Assembly: GCF_002760665.1 (NCBI RefSeq) | Contig: NZ_PDOB01000024.1 | Span: 1 to 64,000, forward strand | Source of the DNA: Massilia psychrophila | GTDB taxonomy: Bacteria > Pseudomonadota > Gammaproteobacteria > Burkholderiales > Burkholderiaceae_D | DNA length: 64,000 nt | Reading direction: 5' to 3' | Part shown: one piece after another, positions 36,233 through 45,869 of the stretch | Position numbering within the stretch: position 1 is the stretch's first letter | Layout: every line of letters starts with the position of its first letter | Position numbers and translations under genes: made by a program | The notes under the pieces: generated by a model | Told to the model about the DNA's origin: nothing | Seen by the model: only the letters and a program-made list of their open reading frames with translations | Databases searched by the model: none

Positions 36233-39200
36233 GCCGCGTCGAACTCCTTGAGCTGGACGTCGGTCATCGGCCCGATGCCGCTGAAGCGGTCCAGGTACAG
36301 GTAAATCACCGGCGTGATGTACAGCGTGACCACTTGCGAGAACAGCAGGCCGCCGACCACCGCCAGGCCGAGCGGCTGGCGCAGTTCGGCGCCGGCGCCC
36401 AGGCCCAGCGCGATCGGCAGCGCGCCCATCAGCGCGGCCAGCGTGGTCATCAGGATCGGCCGCAGACGCAAAATGCACGCTTCGCGGATCGCCGCCTCCG
36501 GCGCCATGCCGCGGTTGCGCTGGGCGTCGAGGGCGAAGTCGATCATCATGATGGCGTTTTTCTTGACGATGCCGATCAGCATCAGGATGCCGATGATGGC
36601 GATCATGGTCAGGTCGAGGCCGAACAGGCGCAGCGTCAACAGCGCCCCCACCGCCGCCGACGGCAGGCCGGCGAGGATCGTCAGCGGATGGATGTAGCTC
36701 TCGTAGAGCACCCCGAGCAGCACATAAATGACGCCCAGCGCGGCGACGATCAGGATGATCTGGCTCGATTGCGAATCCTTGAACACGGCCGCGTCGCCGC
36801 CGTACTTGGTGATAATCGACGGCGGCAGCTTCATGTCGCGGCCCATCTTGTCGATCGCGCCGGTGGCCACGCCCAGCGGCACGTCCGGCGCCAGATTGAA
36901 CGACAGCGTGATCGCCTGCAGCTGGCCCTGGTGGTTGACCGAGATCGGGCCGACCGTGCGCTCGACCCGCGCGAACGAGGACAGCTGCACCAGCGCGCCT
37001 TGTTTGCTGCGCACCGACACGCGCGCGAGCGCATCGTCAAACTGGCGATCGCCCAGGTCTGCCTCGAGGATCACGTTGTAGCTGGCGGCCGGCGCGTAGA
37101 TGGTCGACACCTGGCGCTCGCCAAAGGCGGCGTACAGCGCGGTGCGCACGTCGGCCATCTGGACCCCCAGCACGTTGGCTTTGTCGCGGTCGATCCTGAG
37201 CTGGGCCTGCAGGCCGCTGTTTTGCGAATCGCTGGTGACGTCGCGGAAGCTGGGGTCGTTGCGCATCGCCTGCTGGAACTTGGCGGCCCACTCGCCGAGC
37301 GAATCGGAACTGACGCTTTGCAGCGTGTACTGGTAGCGGCTCTTGCTGGGCCGCCCACCCAGCTGCAGGTTCTGGATCGGGCTGAGGTACACCGCGATGC
37401 CGGGAATGGCGCGGGTGGCGCGGCGCACGCGGTCGAGCACTTGCGCCATCTTGTCGCGCTCGGCGCGCGGCTTGAGCACCAGGAACATGCGTCCGCTGTT
37501 GCCGCCGCCCGTAAACGACGTCACGTCCTTGACGGCCGGATCGGCCATCAGCACCGCCACCACTTTTTCCTGCAGCTCGAGCAGCGCGGCCGATGAGGTG
37601 TCTTCGGCAGCTTCCGTGGTGACCCGGATCTGGCCCAGGTCTTCTTCGGGGAAGAAGCCTTTCGGGATCGTCACGTACAGCACCACCGACAATGCCAGGG
37701 TGCCCAGTGCAATGAGCAGCACCACGCTGCGGTGCGCCAGCGCGGTGTCGAGCGAGCGCGCGTAGCCGTTGCGAACGCGCGTGAAGCCGGCTTCGAAGTG
37801 GCGCCCGATGAAACTCTTTTCGCCTTCGCCGTTGTCGACGTGGGCCGGCAGCAGGCGGCTGGCGAGCATCGGCACCAGCGTCAGCGAGACAATCGCCGAG
37901 ACCAGGATCGCCAGCCCGACCACCACCGCGAATTCGTGAAACAGCAGGCCGATCACGCCCGGCATGAAGAAGATCGGGATGAACACGGCCACCAGCGAGA
38001 TCGAGATCGAGACGATGGTAAAACCCATTTCCTTCGAGCCGACCAGCGCGGCGTCGAGCGGCTTCTTGCCCATCTCGATGTGGCGCACGATATTTTCCAG
38101 CACCACGATGGCGTCGTCGACCACCAGCCCGACCGCCAGCGTGATGCCGAGCAGCGAGACGTTGTTGAGACTGTAACCGAGCCAGTTGAGCAGCGCGATG
38201 GCGCCAAGCAGCGAGATCGGCATCGTCACCGCCGGAATGAAGGTGGCGGAGGCGCGGTGCAGGAACAGGAAAATCACCAGCACCACCAGCGCCACCGTCA
38301 GCGCCAGTGTCAGGTTGACGTCGTGGATCGCTTCGCGGATCGACACCGAGCGGTCGTTGACCAGGTTGATCTTGATCGAGGCCGGCACCTGCGACTGGAA
38401 GCGCGGCAGCAGCTCGCGCACCGCGTCGACCACCTGCACCGTGTTGGCATTCGGCTGGCGCTGCACCAGCAGCACGATCGAGCGCTCGCCGTTGTAGCTG
38501 CCGGCAGTCTTGACCGACTGGAAGCTATCCTCGACGGTGGCGACGTCTTTCAGGCGCACCGCTTCGCCATTGCGGTTGGCGACGATCAGTTCGGCAAACT
38601 CGGCGGCCTTCATCAGCTGGGCATTGCCCTGGATGGTCAGGGTCTGGCGCGGGCCGTCGAGGATGCCGAGCGGCGAATTCGAGTTGGCAGCGCGCAGCGC
38701 GATCGCCAGTTCGTCCATCGACAGGTTACGCGCGTTCATCAGGTCGGCCTTGGCGCGCACCCGCACCGCGAAGCGCTTCTGGCCGTTGACGCTGACCTGC
38801 GCCACGCCGGGCAAGGTCGACAGGCTTGGCGCGATCAGGTTTTCGGCGTAGTCGTTCAGCTCCGACAGGCTCAGCGAGGGCGACGTCATGGTCATGAACA
38901 GCACCGGCGCATCGGCCGGGTTGACCTTGCGGTAGGACGGCAGCTCCGTCATCTCCTGCGGCAGCTGGCGCTGGGCGCCGAGCAGCGCGGCCTGGACGTC
39001 GATGGCGGCGACGTTGACGTCGATGCTGGGGTTGAACTCGAGCGTCAGCGAGGTCTGGCCCTGGGTGCTGGTGGACGTGATCAGGTCGATCCCGGCAATC
39101 GTCGAGAACTGCTTCTCGAGCGGCAGCGCGACCGATGAGGCCATGGTTTCCGGGCTGGCGCCGGACAGATTGGCCGACACGTTGATGACCGGCGTGTTAT

Positions 39201-39318
39201 AGCTCGGCAGCGCCGCCACCGGGATGCTGCGGTAGGCCAGGATGCCGACCAGGATCAGGCTGATCGACAGCAGCACCACCATGACCGGGCGCCGGATGCT
39301 CAGTTCGGAGATGTTCAT
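36226..39318 (-). CDS. RND-family multidrug efflux permease (MdtB/MdtC-like)
   Basis: A 1030-residue inner-membrane proton antiporter starting MNISELSIRRPVMVVLLSISLILVG. It has the 12-helix RND plan with two large periplasmic loops, the proton-relay aspartates of TM4 in GLVVDDAIVVLEN, and the FLHRASATFIPAVTMP segment. The closest families by eye are MdtB/MdtC and MexB-like pumps. The ATG overlaps the adaptor stop (ATGA). The frame is open further up, but that stretch overlaps the adaptor gene and is not family sequence. No outer-membrane factor is encoded here, so a separate TolC-type channel is needed. Confidence 0.93.
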   Translation of the reverse strand: MNISELSIRRPVMVVLLSISLILVGILAYRSIPVAALPSYNTPVINVSANLSGASPETMASSVALPLEKQFSTIAGIDLITSTSTQGQTSLTLEFNPSIDVNVAAIDVQAALLGAQRQLPQEMTELPSYRKVNPADAPVLFMTMTSPSLSLSELNDYAENLIAPSLSTLPGVAQVSVNGQKRFAVRVRAKADLMNARNLSMDELAIALRAANSNSPLGILDGPRQTLTIQGNAQLMKAAEFAELIVANRNGEAVRLKDVATVEDSFQSVKTAGSYNGERSIVLLVQRQPNANTVQVVDAVRELLPRFQSQVPASIKINLVNDRSVSIREAIHDVNLTLALTVALVVLVIFLFLHRASATFIPAVTMPISLLGAIALLNWLGYSLNNVSLLGITLAVGLVVDDAIVVLENIVRHIEMGKKPLDAALVGSKEMGFTIVSISISLVAVFIPIFFMPGVIGLLFHEFAVVVGLAILVSAIVSLTLVPMLASRLLPAHVDNGEGEKSFIGRHFEAGFTRVRNGYARSLDTALAHRSVVLLIALGTLALSVVLYVTIPKGFFPEEDLGQIRVTTEAAEDTSSAALLELQEKVVAVLMADPAVKDVTSFTGGGNSGRMFLVLKPRAERDKMAQVLDRVRRATRAIPGIAVYLSPIQNLQLGGRPSKSRYQYTLQSVSSDSLGEWAAKFQQAMRNDPSFRDVTSDSQNSGLQAQLRIDRDKANVLGVQMADVRTALYAAFGERQVSTIYAPAASYNVILEADLGDRQFDDALARVSVRSKQGALVQLSSFARVERTVGPISVNHQGQLQAITLSFNLAPDVPLGVATGAIDKMGRDMKLPPSIITKYGGDAAVFKDSQSSQIILIVAALGVIYVLLGVLYESYIHPLTILAGLPSAAVGALLTLRLFGLDLTMIAIIGILMLIGIVKKNAIMMIDFALDAQRNRGMAPEAAIREACILRLRPILMTTLAALMGALPIALGLGAGAELRQPLGLAVVGGLLFSQVVTLYITPVIYLYLDRFSGIGPMTDVQLKEFDAAR

Positions 39319-40493
39319 GCCGGGGCATCCTTCCTGGCCACGCGCGTGGCGCCTGCCGGTTCGGCCGGTTCGGCCGGTTTCACTTTGCCGCCCGGGCGCA
39401 GGTTCTGCTTGCCCTCGGTAATGACCTGCTCGTCGCCGGCCAGGCCGGAGACGGCCGCGTTCAGCCCGAACCCATGCAGGCGCTCGACCGGCACCTGGCG
39501 CGCCGCCAAGTCGGCATCGACGACGTAGACGAAGGTGCCGCGCGTGTTGGTGATGATCGCCGTCTGCGGGATCACCACCGCGTTGGGCAGCGTCTGTACC
39601 GTCACCTTGGTGGTGACGTACTGGCCCGGCCACAGGCTGCTGTCGCGGTTGTCGAAGCGGGCCTTGACGCGGATCGTGCCGGCGACCGGATCGACCGCAT
39701 TGTCGATGAAGCTGAGCGTGCCGGTGACGGCCTGGCCGGCGTCGCCAGCGCTGGCCTCTACCCGCACCACGCCGCTCTTCTGCGCCGCCAGCAGCTTGCC
39801 GAGCGCCGCTTCCGGCAAGGTAAAGGCGACATTGATCGGATCGAGCTGGGTGACCGAGGTCAGCGCGGTGGCCGGCTGCACCAGGCTGCCCGGGAACACG
39901 TTGATGGCGCCGACCCGGCCCGCCATCGGCGCACGGATCGTGTTGTAGCTGGCCGACACGCTCGTCGAGCGCAGCGCGGCCTGGTCGGCCGCCAGCAACG
40001 CGCGCGCCGCCTCGACCTGGCTTTTCAGCGTATCGACCGCGCTTTGCGACAGGAACTTCTGCGCCACCAGTTCCTCGCTGCGCTTGTACTGGCGCTCGAC
40101 ATCGGCCAGCGCCGCCTGGTTGCGCGCGATCTGGGCGCGCGCCTTGTCGACGTTGGCGCGGTCGCCGCGGTCGTCGAGCGAGAACATCAGTTCGCCTGCC
40201 TTGACGAACTGGCCTTCCTTGATGTGGACGGTGCGGATGGTGCTGGTGGTCTGCGGATGCAGCTCGACGCTGCTGACCGGGGTCACGCTGCCGTTTGACT
40301 GCAGCACGACCGGCACATCCTGGCGCTGCGGCTTGACGACGTTGACCGCGGTCGGCGGCTGGCCGGCGCCTTTCGCCGTGGCCGCGGATTTGGCCGGCTC
40401 GGCGCCGCCCTGCAGGTACCAGGCGGTAGCGCCGATGATGGCGATAGCGGCGGCAATGACGCCGATATTTTTCTTGTGCATGCTATTTTTCAT
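39315..40493 (-). CDS. RND efflux pump periplasmic adaptor (membrane-fusion protein)
   Basis: A 392-residue adaptor with an N-terminal membrane anchor (KNIGVIAAAIAIIGATAWYL), biotinyl-lipoyl-like halves around an alpha-helical hairpin (about 100-175), a beta-barrel and a membrane-proximal domain (GTFVYVVDADLAARQVPVERL). It joins the permease to an outer-membrane channel. It is followed by the permease with a 4-base overlap. The start at 40493 gives MKNSMHKK; an in-frame ATG four codons later is equally possible. Confidence 0.92.
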   Translation of the reverse strand: MKNSMHKKNIGVIAAAIAIIGATAWYLQGGAEPAKSAATAKGAGQPPTAVNVVKPQRQDVPVVLQSNGSVTPVSSVELHPQTTSTIRTVHIKEGQFVKAGELMFSLDDRGDRANVDKARAQIARNQAALADVERQYKRSEELVAQKFLSQSAVDTLKSQVEAARALLAADQAALRSTSVSASYNTIRAPMAGRVGAINVFPGSLVQPATALTSVTQLDPINVAFTLPEAALGKLLAAQKSGVVRVEASAGDAGQAVTGTLSFIDNAVDPVAGTIRVKARFDNRDSSLWPGQYVTTKVTVQTLPNAVVIPQTAIITNTRGTFVYVVDADLAARQVPVERLHGFGLNAAVSGLAGDEQVITEGKQNLRPGGKVKPAEPAEPAGATRVARKDAPA

Positions 40494-40538
40494 GGCCGCC
40501 CAGATGGACGGCGGTTCCTGTTAATTGAGTTCAGTACG

Positions 40539-41903
40539 TCATTTTCCGGCGTAATACTCGGGCAGCACCAGCGTCACTTCGAGGCCGCCGTTGGGGTGGT
40601 TGGCCAGCGCGAGGGTGCCGCCATGCTGCTCGGCGATGTTGCGGGCGATCGTCAGACCCAGCCCGGTGCCGCCCGATTCGCGCGAACGCGAGCTCTCGAC
40701 CCGGTAGAACGGCTCGAACACCCTGGCCTGCTCGGCTTCGGCGATGCCGGGGCCGGCGTCGCGGATGCGGATGCGCGCCGCGCCGGCCACCCGCTCGACC
40801 TTGACAGCGGCCTGGTGGCCGTACTTGACGGCGTTGTCGATCAGGTTGACCAGGCAGCGCCGCAAGCCCATCGGCCGGCCCATCAACGCCATCGCTGCAC
40901 GGCCGCTGAGTTCGACCTGCTGGCCGGCGTCGCTGGCGTCAGCGCACACGCTGTCGAGCAGCGAATCGAAATCGAGGGCCTGCATGGTTTCGGTGGTGTC
41001 CATGCTGCGCGCCAGGTCGAGCCCTTCGCGCACCATCGCCTGCATCGCCGACAGGTCGCCCACCAGGCGCTCGCGCAGTTCGGCGTCGGCCACTTTTTCC
41101 AGCCGCAGGCGCAAGCGGGTCAGCGGGGTTTGCAGGTCGTGGGTGATGGCCGCCAGCATCTGGGTGCGCTGGAAGATGTACTGGCGGATGCGCGCCTGCA
41201 TGGCGTTGAACGCGGCGCTGGCCTGGCGGATCTCGCTGGCGCCGGCCAAGGCCAGCGGCGGATGGTTGATGTCGTTGCCGAGGTCCTTGGCGGCCTGCGC
41301 CAGCTGCTCGAGCGGGCGGGTGGTCATGCGCGCAACCAGGTAGGCGAGGACGGCGATACTGACCAGGAACAGCCCGATAATGGTGGAAAAGTCGGTCTTG
41401 CCGGCGATCAGCGAGGAGCGCGGCGGCAGTACCGACAGGCGCAGCGATTCGCCGTCGCGCAAGCGCACGTCGATCGCTTCGCAGGCACCACGCCACTGCG
41501 CCTGGGTCGGTCCGAACATGGTCGACTGGGTGCGCGGCACGTCGCAGGCGTGCGGGCGGGCGGCAATCGACTCGAGCATGTAGGCAGGCCCCAGGCGCTG
41601 CGCCAGCGCGGCGGCAAATTGCGACAGCGCCTGCGCGCGCGGCAGCGGGCTGGCGATTTCCTCGAGCCGGATGCCGGGCCGGTTGGCCACCGCCAGGTAG
41701 GCCAGCCGGGCCGACGCCGGCACCACTTCGGTGGCCATGATCAGCTGCTCCGAGCGCTCCAGCGCGTGCAGGTCGCGAAAGTCTTCGATCACGCGCTGGC
41801 GTTCGGCGTCGGCCAGCCACTGCGTCAGCGCGGCCGACAGCACGATACCGAGCAGCAGGGTAAGGAAGACGCGGCCCGTCATCGAGCCGAAAAATGCTTT
41901 CAT
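40539..41903 (-). CDS. Sensor histidine kinase of an efflux-linked two-component system
   Basis: A 454-residue membrane kinase. It has one transmembrane helix (about 10-30), a periplasmic domain (about 35-165) with two cysteines (C120 and C141), a second helix (about 172-192), HAMP, and the phospho-accepting H255 in ITHDLQTPLTR. The ATPase domain has NLIDNAVKYG, DAGPGI and GGTGLGLTIA. Its start overlaps the stop of the response regulator by 4 bases, so the pair is coupled. It lies directly upstream of the adaptor-permease genes. Confidence 0.93.
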   Translation of the reverse strand: MKAFFGSMTGRVFLTLLLGIVLSAALTQWLADAERQRVIEDFRDLHALERSEQLIMATEVVPASARLAYLAVANRPGIRLEEIASPLPRAQALSQFAAALAQRLGPAYMLESIAARPHACDVPRTQSTMFGPTQAQWRGACEAIDVRLRDGESLRLSVLPPRSSLIAGKTDFSTIIGLFLVSIAVLAYLVARMTTRPLEQLAQAAKDLGNDINHPPLALAGASEIRQASAAFNAMQARIRQYIFQRTQMLAAITHDLQTPLTRLRLRLEKVADAELRERLVGDLSAMQAMVREGLDLARSMDTTETMQALDFDSLLDSVCADASDAGQQVELSGRAAMALMGRPMGLRRCLVNLIDNAVKYGHQAAVKVERVAGAARIRIRDAGPGIAEAEQARVFEPFYRVESSRSRESGGTGLGLTIARNIAEQHGGTLALANHPNGGLEVTLVLPEYYAGK

Positions 41904-42628
41904 GCGGACGGCACCACCGTCACCTGGCCGGCCAGCACGTAGCCGCCGTTGCGTACTGTCTTGATGATCTGGGGCAGGCGCGCGTCTTCGCCCAGCTTCT
42001 GGCGCAGGCGGCTGATCTGGATGTCGATCGAGCGATCGAACGGATCGGCGTCGCGGCCCTGGGTCAGGTTCAGCAGCTGGTCGCGGTTGAGTACCCGGTT
42101 GGGATGTTCAAGAAAGACGCGCAGCAGACGGAACTCGGCGCCCGAGAGCATGATGACGATGCCGTCGGGGTTGAGCAGGTGGCGCGCCGTCAGGTCCAGC
42201 GTCCAGCCCGAAAACTTCATCTGTTGGGCGTTGTCGGACGGCGTATTGGACGGCATCGCATGGCTGCGCCGCAGCACGCTGCGAATGCGCGCCAGCAGTT
42301 CGCGCGGCTCGAACGGCTTGGGCAGGTAGTCGTCGGCGCCCATTTCGAGGCCGAGGATGCGGTCGAGCGGCTCGTTGCGCGCCGTGAGCATGATGACCGG
42401 CAGGGTCGAGTGCGCGCGCAGCTTGCGGCACAGGGTCAGGCCGTCGTCGCCCGGCAGGTTCAGGTCCAGCACGATCAGGTCGGGCCGTGCTTCGTCAAGT
42501 ATTTTCCACATCGCCTGCCCATCGGCCGCGGCCAGCGCGCGATAGCCGTTCGACTCGAGGTAGTCGGCCAGCAGGGAGCGGATGTCGCGGTCGTCGTCGA
42601 CGATCAGAATGGTAGAAAGAGTATCCAT
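41900..42628 (-). CDS. OmpR/PhoB-family response regulator
   Basis: A 242-residue regulator with a receiver domain (acidic pocket D11-D12, phosphorylation site D55 in LIVLDLNLPG, conserved Lys in DDYLPKPFEP) and a C-terminal winged-helix DNA-binding domain (RVLNRDQLLNLTQGRDADPFDRSIDIQISRLR region). It is the first gene of the regulator-kinase-adaptor-permease operon and probably controls that operon and the divergent Spy-like gene. Confidence 0.95.
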   Translation of the reverse strand: MDTLSTILIVDDDRDIRSLLADYLESNGYRALAAADGQAMWKILDEARPDLIVLDLNLPGDDGLTLCRKLRAHSTLPVIMLTARNEPLDRILGLEMGADDYLPKPFEPRELLARIRSVLRRSHAMPSNTPSDNAQQMKFSGWTLDLTARHLLNPDGIVIMLSGAEFRLLRVFLEHPNRVLNRDQLLNLTQGRDADPFDRSIDIQISRLRQKLGEDARLPQIIKTVRNGGYVLAGQVTVVPSA

Positions 42629-42667
42629 ACGCGATTATCGCCAGTAAAAGCAGCCCTGAACAGCCTA

Positions 42668-42716
42668 TTTGTATCGGCATGTGTATACCATCGGAGTCGA
42701 AACATATTGATACAAA
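42668..42716. promoter_or_regulatory. Spaced inverted repeat between response regulator and spy-like gene
   Basis: TTTGTATC (42668-42675) and GATACAAA (42709-42716) are perfect inverted copies, centres 41 bp apart, about four turns of DNA. They lie in the divergent gap between the regulator and the Spy-like gene and are good candidates for the regulator's own binding sites. A second, seven-base repeat ATGTGCA/TGCACAT is at 42766-42793, nearer the spy-like gene. Confidence 0.55.
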
Positions 42717-42821
42717 GTGTGCGGCAGCGTACACGCGGCGGAAACACTGGAGGCAGATGATCAACATGTGCAGTGAGTACTTGCAATGCACATACCTACT
42801 TAACGCTCAAAGGATTCAACC

Positions 42822-43337
42822 ATGAACACATTACACAAGCAGGTCTTGATCGCCTTGACCGTGCTCGGCATCGGCAGCACGGCGCTCGCCGCACAGGCGC
42901 AGCCGACCGCGCCGGAAGGACGTCATGCGAACGCCGCCACCCAGCAGGAGCGGATGGCCAAATGGGGCGAGTACATGGCCAGGCGCCAGGCAAAAATTCA
43001 TGAAGCGCTGCAGCTAACGGCGGCGCAGGAACCGGCTTGGGCGGCTTACCAGTCGGCCATCAAGCCGGCCGCCGAAATGGCGATGGACCAGCACGGCGAG
43101 CGCGCCGCCTGGGCCATGCTGCCGGCGCCGGCCCGCATGGAGAAGATGCTCGGCATGGCCAAGCAGCACACCGCCGCGATGGAATCGCACCTGGCCGCGC
43201 TGAACACGTTTTATGCGGTGCTGACGCCGCCGCAGAAGAAGGCGTTCGACACCGCCACCATGCACGGCGGTAGCCATCGTGGCGGCCACCACGACGGCGC
43301 AGCGATGACGGAGATGAAAGGCGTGATGCCGCACTGA
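42822..43337 (+). CDS. Spy/CpxP-family periplasmic LTxxQ protein
   Basis: A 171-residue secreted protein with a signal peptide ending near LAAQA (about 26), the family LTxxQ motif twice (LTAAQ at 65-69, LTPPQ at 134-138) and a His/Gly-rich tail (HGGSHRGGHHDG). Spy and CpxP are periplasmic chaperones or stress sensors induced by envelope damage; the His-rich tail may bind metals. A strong AAAGGA precedes the start by 7 bp. The divergent position next to a response regulator points to regulation by it. Confidence 0.88.
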   Translation: MNTLHKQVLIALTVLGIGSTALAAQAQPTAPEGRHANAATQQERMAKWGEYMARRQAKIHEALQLTAAQEPAWAAYQSAIKPAAEMAMDQHGERAAWAMLPAPARMEKMLGMAKQHTAAMESHLAALNTFYAVLTPPQKKAFDTATMHGGSHRGGHHDGAAMTEMKGVMPH

Positions 43338-43348
43338 CTCGTCGCCAA

Positions 43349-45241
43349 CTACTTCAGCCGCTCCAGCGAGGCGGCGAATTTGACGCTGTTTTGGTAGCCG
43401 ATGACGCGGCTGTCGGGGATCTCCTGGCCGCGCCCATCGAACATGATGATGCCGGGCGGCCCGAACAAATTAAAACGCTTGAGCATGGCCTTGTCGTCGG
43501 CGTCGTTGGCGGTGACGTCGACCTGCATCAGCACGCTGTCGGCCAATCGGGCTTTGACGGCGGGATCGACAAACGTCAGTTTTTCCATTTCCTTGCACGA
43601 GACGCACCAGTCGGCGTAGAAGTCGAGCAAGGCGGTCTTGCCGCCGGTGCGTGCCAGCGCGGCGTCGAGATCGGCCACTGTCTTGACGCGCGCAAACTGC
43701 AAGCCGTGCGCCTGCGCCGCGCCGCCGAGACTGGCCAGCGGCGCCAGCGGATCGCGCCCGCCGCCGGCCAGGCCGATCAGCTGCAGTATGCCGAGCACGG
43801 CGAAGAGCGCGCCCAGGGCGGTGGCGCCCCAGTGGCGCGCCGGGCGCATCAGGTAGAAACCGTAGCCCATCAGGAGCGCCGCCCACAGCGCCATCTGCAG
43901 CAGCGCCGGCAGCACTGGCGACACCAGCCAGATCGCCATCGCCAGCATCAGCACGCCGAAGAAACGCTTGACCGCATCCATCCAGGCGCCGGCGCGCGGC
44001 AGCAGCGAGCCGGCCGACACGCCCACCAGCAGCAGCGGGACGCTCATGCCGATCGCCATCGCAAATAGTGCGGCGCCGCCGATGATGACGTCGCGGGTCT
44101 GGCTGATATAGACCAGGGCGCCGGCCAGCGGCGCCGCCACGCACGGGCCGACGATCAGGGCCGAAATGGCGCCCATGGCAAACACGCCGGCCAGCTTGCC
44201 GGACGCCTGGCGGCCCGACGCCATAGCCAGCCGGGTCTGCAGCGCGGCCGGCACTTGCAACTGGTAGACGCCGAACATCGACAGCGCCATCGCGACGATC
44301 AGGATGCCGAAGCTGCCCAGCACCCACGGATTTTGCAGCGCCGCCGCCAGCCCTTCGCCGAGCAGCCCGGCCGCGACGCCCAGCGAGGTGTAGACCAGTG
44401 CCATGCCGAGCGCGTAGGTGCTTGACAACAGCAAACCGCGCGAGCGCCTGACTTGGGCGCCTTCGCCGACGATGATCGACGACAGGATCGGCACCATCGG
44501 CAGCACGCAGGGCGTGAAGGCCAGGCCGAGGCCGAGCAGGATGAAGGCCGGGATGATGGCAAGCAGCTTGCCGCCAGCCAGCACCGCAGTGATGCCGCCC
44601 AGCTCGGACGGCCTGGCGGCAGGGGTCATAGCGGCGGCGGCGGTGGCAGAGGTCGCGGGCATGCCGGCGCTGATCGCCGGGGGCAGGCTCATCGCAGGTG
44701 CGGCTGCCGGCGCGCCGATCGACGTCGCCTGGGCAGGCGTGCTGAGCGCAACGGTACTGCCCATCAGGCGCGCGCTGGCGTCTTGCGGCGCATAGCACAG
44801 GCCGGCGTCGGCGCAGCCCTGCGACGTCGCGTTTAACGTGAACAGGCCCGGCGCCTGGACGGGAATCGTGATCGTTACCGAATGGCGGTAGGTTTCGACG
44901 TTTTTTTGAAAGGTGTCGTCGAATTTGACTTTACCCGCCGGGAAGCTGGGGTTGCCCAAGGTCGCGGACTCGGCCGTAAATTTAAAACGCTCGCGGTACA
45001 TGTAGTAACCGTCAGCGATCTCGTAGGTAACGGCGACCGTGCCGGCATCTATCATGCGGGCAGAAAATTTGAAAGCAGCACCGGGTTCGAGGTAGTCGTC
45101 GGCGGCTTTGGTGTGGCCGGGGACCAGCATCGCCGCGAGCAGCAACAGCGTAAATAACGGCGCAAATAACGGCGCAAATACGCGCAACAGCCCCGCCAAC
45201 GGCGAACTGGCATTGGCGGAACGGGTCGAAACACTGGCCAT
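43349..45241 (-). CDS. dsbD: Thiol:disulfide interchange protein DsbD
   Basis: A 630-residue protein that carries reducing power from cytosolic thioredoxin to the periplasm, keeping DsbC and cytochrome c cysteines reduced. It has a signal peptide, a periplasmic immunoglobulin-like alpha domain with C-x5-C (CADAGLC), an eight-helix membrane domain with the two redox cysteines (FTPCVLP and VGPCVAAP) and a C-terminal thioredoxin domain (WCVSCKEME). The start MASVSTRS has AGGA 5 bp upstream. The region encoding its signal peptide contains a 12-bp duplication (45152-45175). It converges with the Spy-like gene. Confidence 0.95.
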   Translation of the reverse strand: MASVSTRSANASSPLAGLLRVFAPLFAPLFTLLLLAAMLVPGHTKAADDYLEPGAAFKFSARMIDAGTVAVTYEIADGYYMYRERFKFTAESATLGNPSFPAGKVKFDDTFQKNVETYRHSVTITIPVQAPGLFTLNATSQGCADAGLCYAPQDASARLMGSTVALSTPAQATSIGAPAAAPAMSLPPAISAGMPATSATAAAAMTPAARPSELGGITAVLAGGKLLAIIPAFILLGLGLAFTPCVLPMVPILSSIIVGEGAQVRRSRGLLLSSTYALGMALVYTSLGVAAGLLGEGLAAALQNPWVLGSFGILIVAMALSMFGVYQLQVPAALQTRLAMASGRQASGKLAGVFAMGAISALIVGPCVAAPLAGALVYISQTRDVIIGGAALFAMAIGMSVPLLLVGVSAGSLLPRAGAWMDAVKRFFGVLMLAMAIWLVSPVLPALLQMALWAALLMGYGFYLMRPARHWGATALGALFAVLGILQLIGLAGGGRDPLAPLASLGGAAQAHGLQFARVKTVADLDAALARTGGKTALLDFYADWCVSCKEMEKLTFVDPAVKARLADSVLMQVDVTANDADDKAMLKRFNLFGPPGIIMFDGRGQEIPDSRVIGYQNSVKFAASLERLK

Positions 45242-45341
45242 GATTTTCCTGTAAATTTTAACGCTTGCCCGTCCTTCCGGGCGCAGCCAGCATAGTACAC
45301 CCGTGCCACGCTTCACGCCGGGCCACTCTTTGCGCGGCTGT

Positions 45342-45373
45342 AAAAAACAAAAAGCCAGGCTAGGCCTGGCTTT
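45342..45373 (-). terminator. Intrinsic terminator of the alpha (rpsM-rplQ) operon
   Basis: AAAGCCAGG/CCTGGCTTT (45351-45373) forms a nine-base stem. On the minus strand it is followed by TTTTTGTTTTTT. It lies 36 bp past the rplQ stop and ends the ribosomal-protein cluster. Confidence 0.9.
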
Positions 45374-45408
45374 GATTGTAACGATGATAGTGACGATGAG
45401 CGCGCTGA

Positions 45409-45804
45409 TTACTCGGCCGTTACGGCATCTTCCACATCGGTGACTTCTGGGCGGTCCATCAGTTCGACGTAGCACATCGGGGCATTGTCGCCAACGCGGA
45501 AACCCATTTTCAGGATGCGCAGGTAGCCGCCGTTGCGGTTTGCATAGCGTGGGCCGAGTTCAGCGAACAGCTTCAGCACCATTTCGCGGTCACGCAGGCG
45601 GGCGAATGCCAGGCGCTTGTTGGCCAGGGTGTCGGTCTTGCCCATAGTCAAGATCGGCTCGATCACTTTACGCAGTTCCTTGGCTTTAGGAAGGGTGGTC
45701 TTGATGGCTTCATGACGCAGCAGGGAAACAGTCATGTTGCGCAGCATGGCAAGACGGTGGGACGAGGTACGGTTCAGCTTGCGAAGGCCGTGACGGTGAC
45801 GCAT
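45409..45804 (-). CDS. rplQ: 50S ribosomal protein L17
   Basis: A 131-residue protein with the standard N-terminus [20 protein letters not shown] and the [10 protein letters not shown] helix. Last gene of the alpha operon. A hairpin with T-runs lies between it and rpoA, so its dose may be set apart from the polymerase subunit. Confidence 0.97.
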   Translation of the reverse strand: MRHRHGLRKLNRTSSHRLAMLRNMTVSLLRHEAIKTTLPKAKELRKVIEPILTMGKTDTLANKRLAFARLRDREMVLKLFAELGPRYANRNGGYLRILKMGFRVGDNAPMCYVELMDRPEVTDVEDAVTAE

Positions 45805-45869
45805 GGTAATTCCTTTCGAGTGTTTTTATTCCAGTTCTTCGATCGGTGATTGAATCGCCGCGGACCGGT

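Noticed and set aside
39319-39633. Extension of the RND permease by about 105 residues
   Set aside because: It is the shifted frame of the adaptor gene; the ATGA overlap and the MNISELSIRRPV start are decisive.
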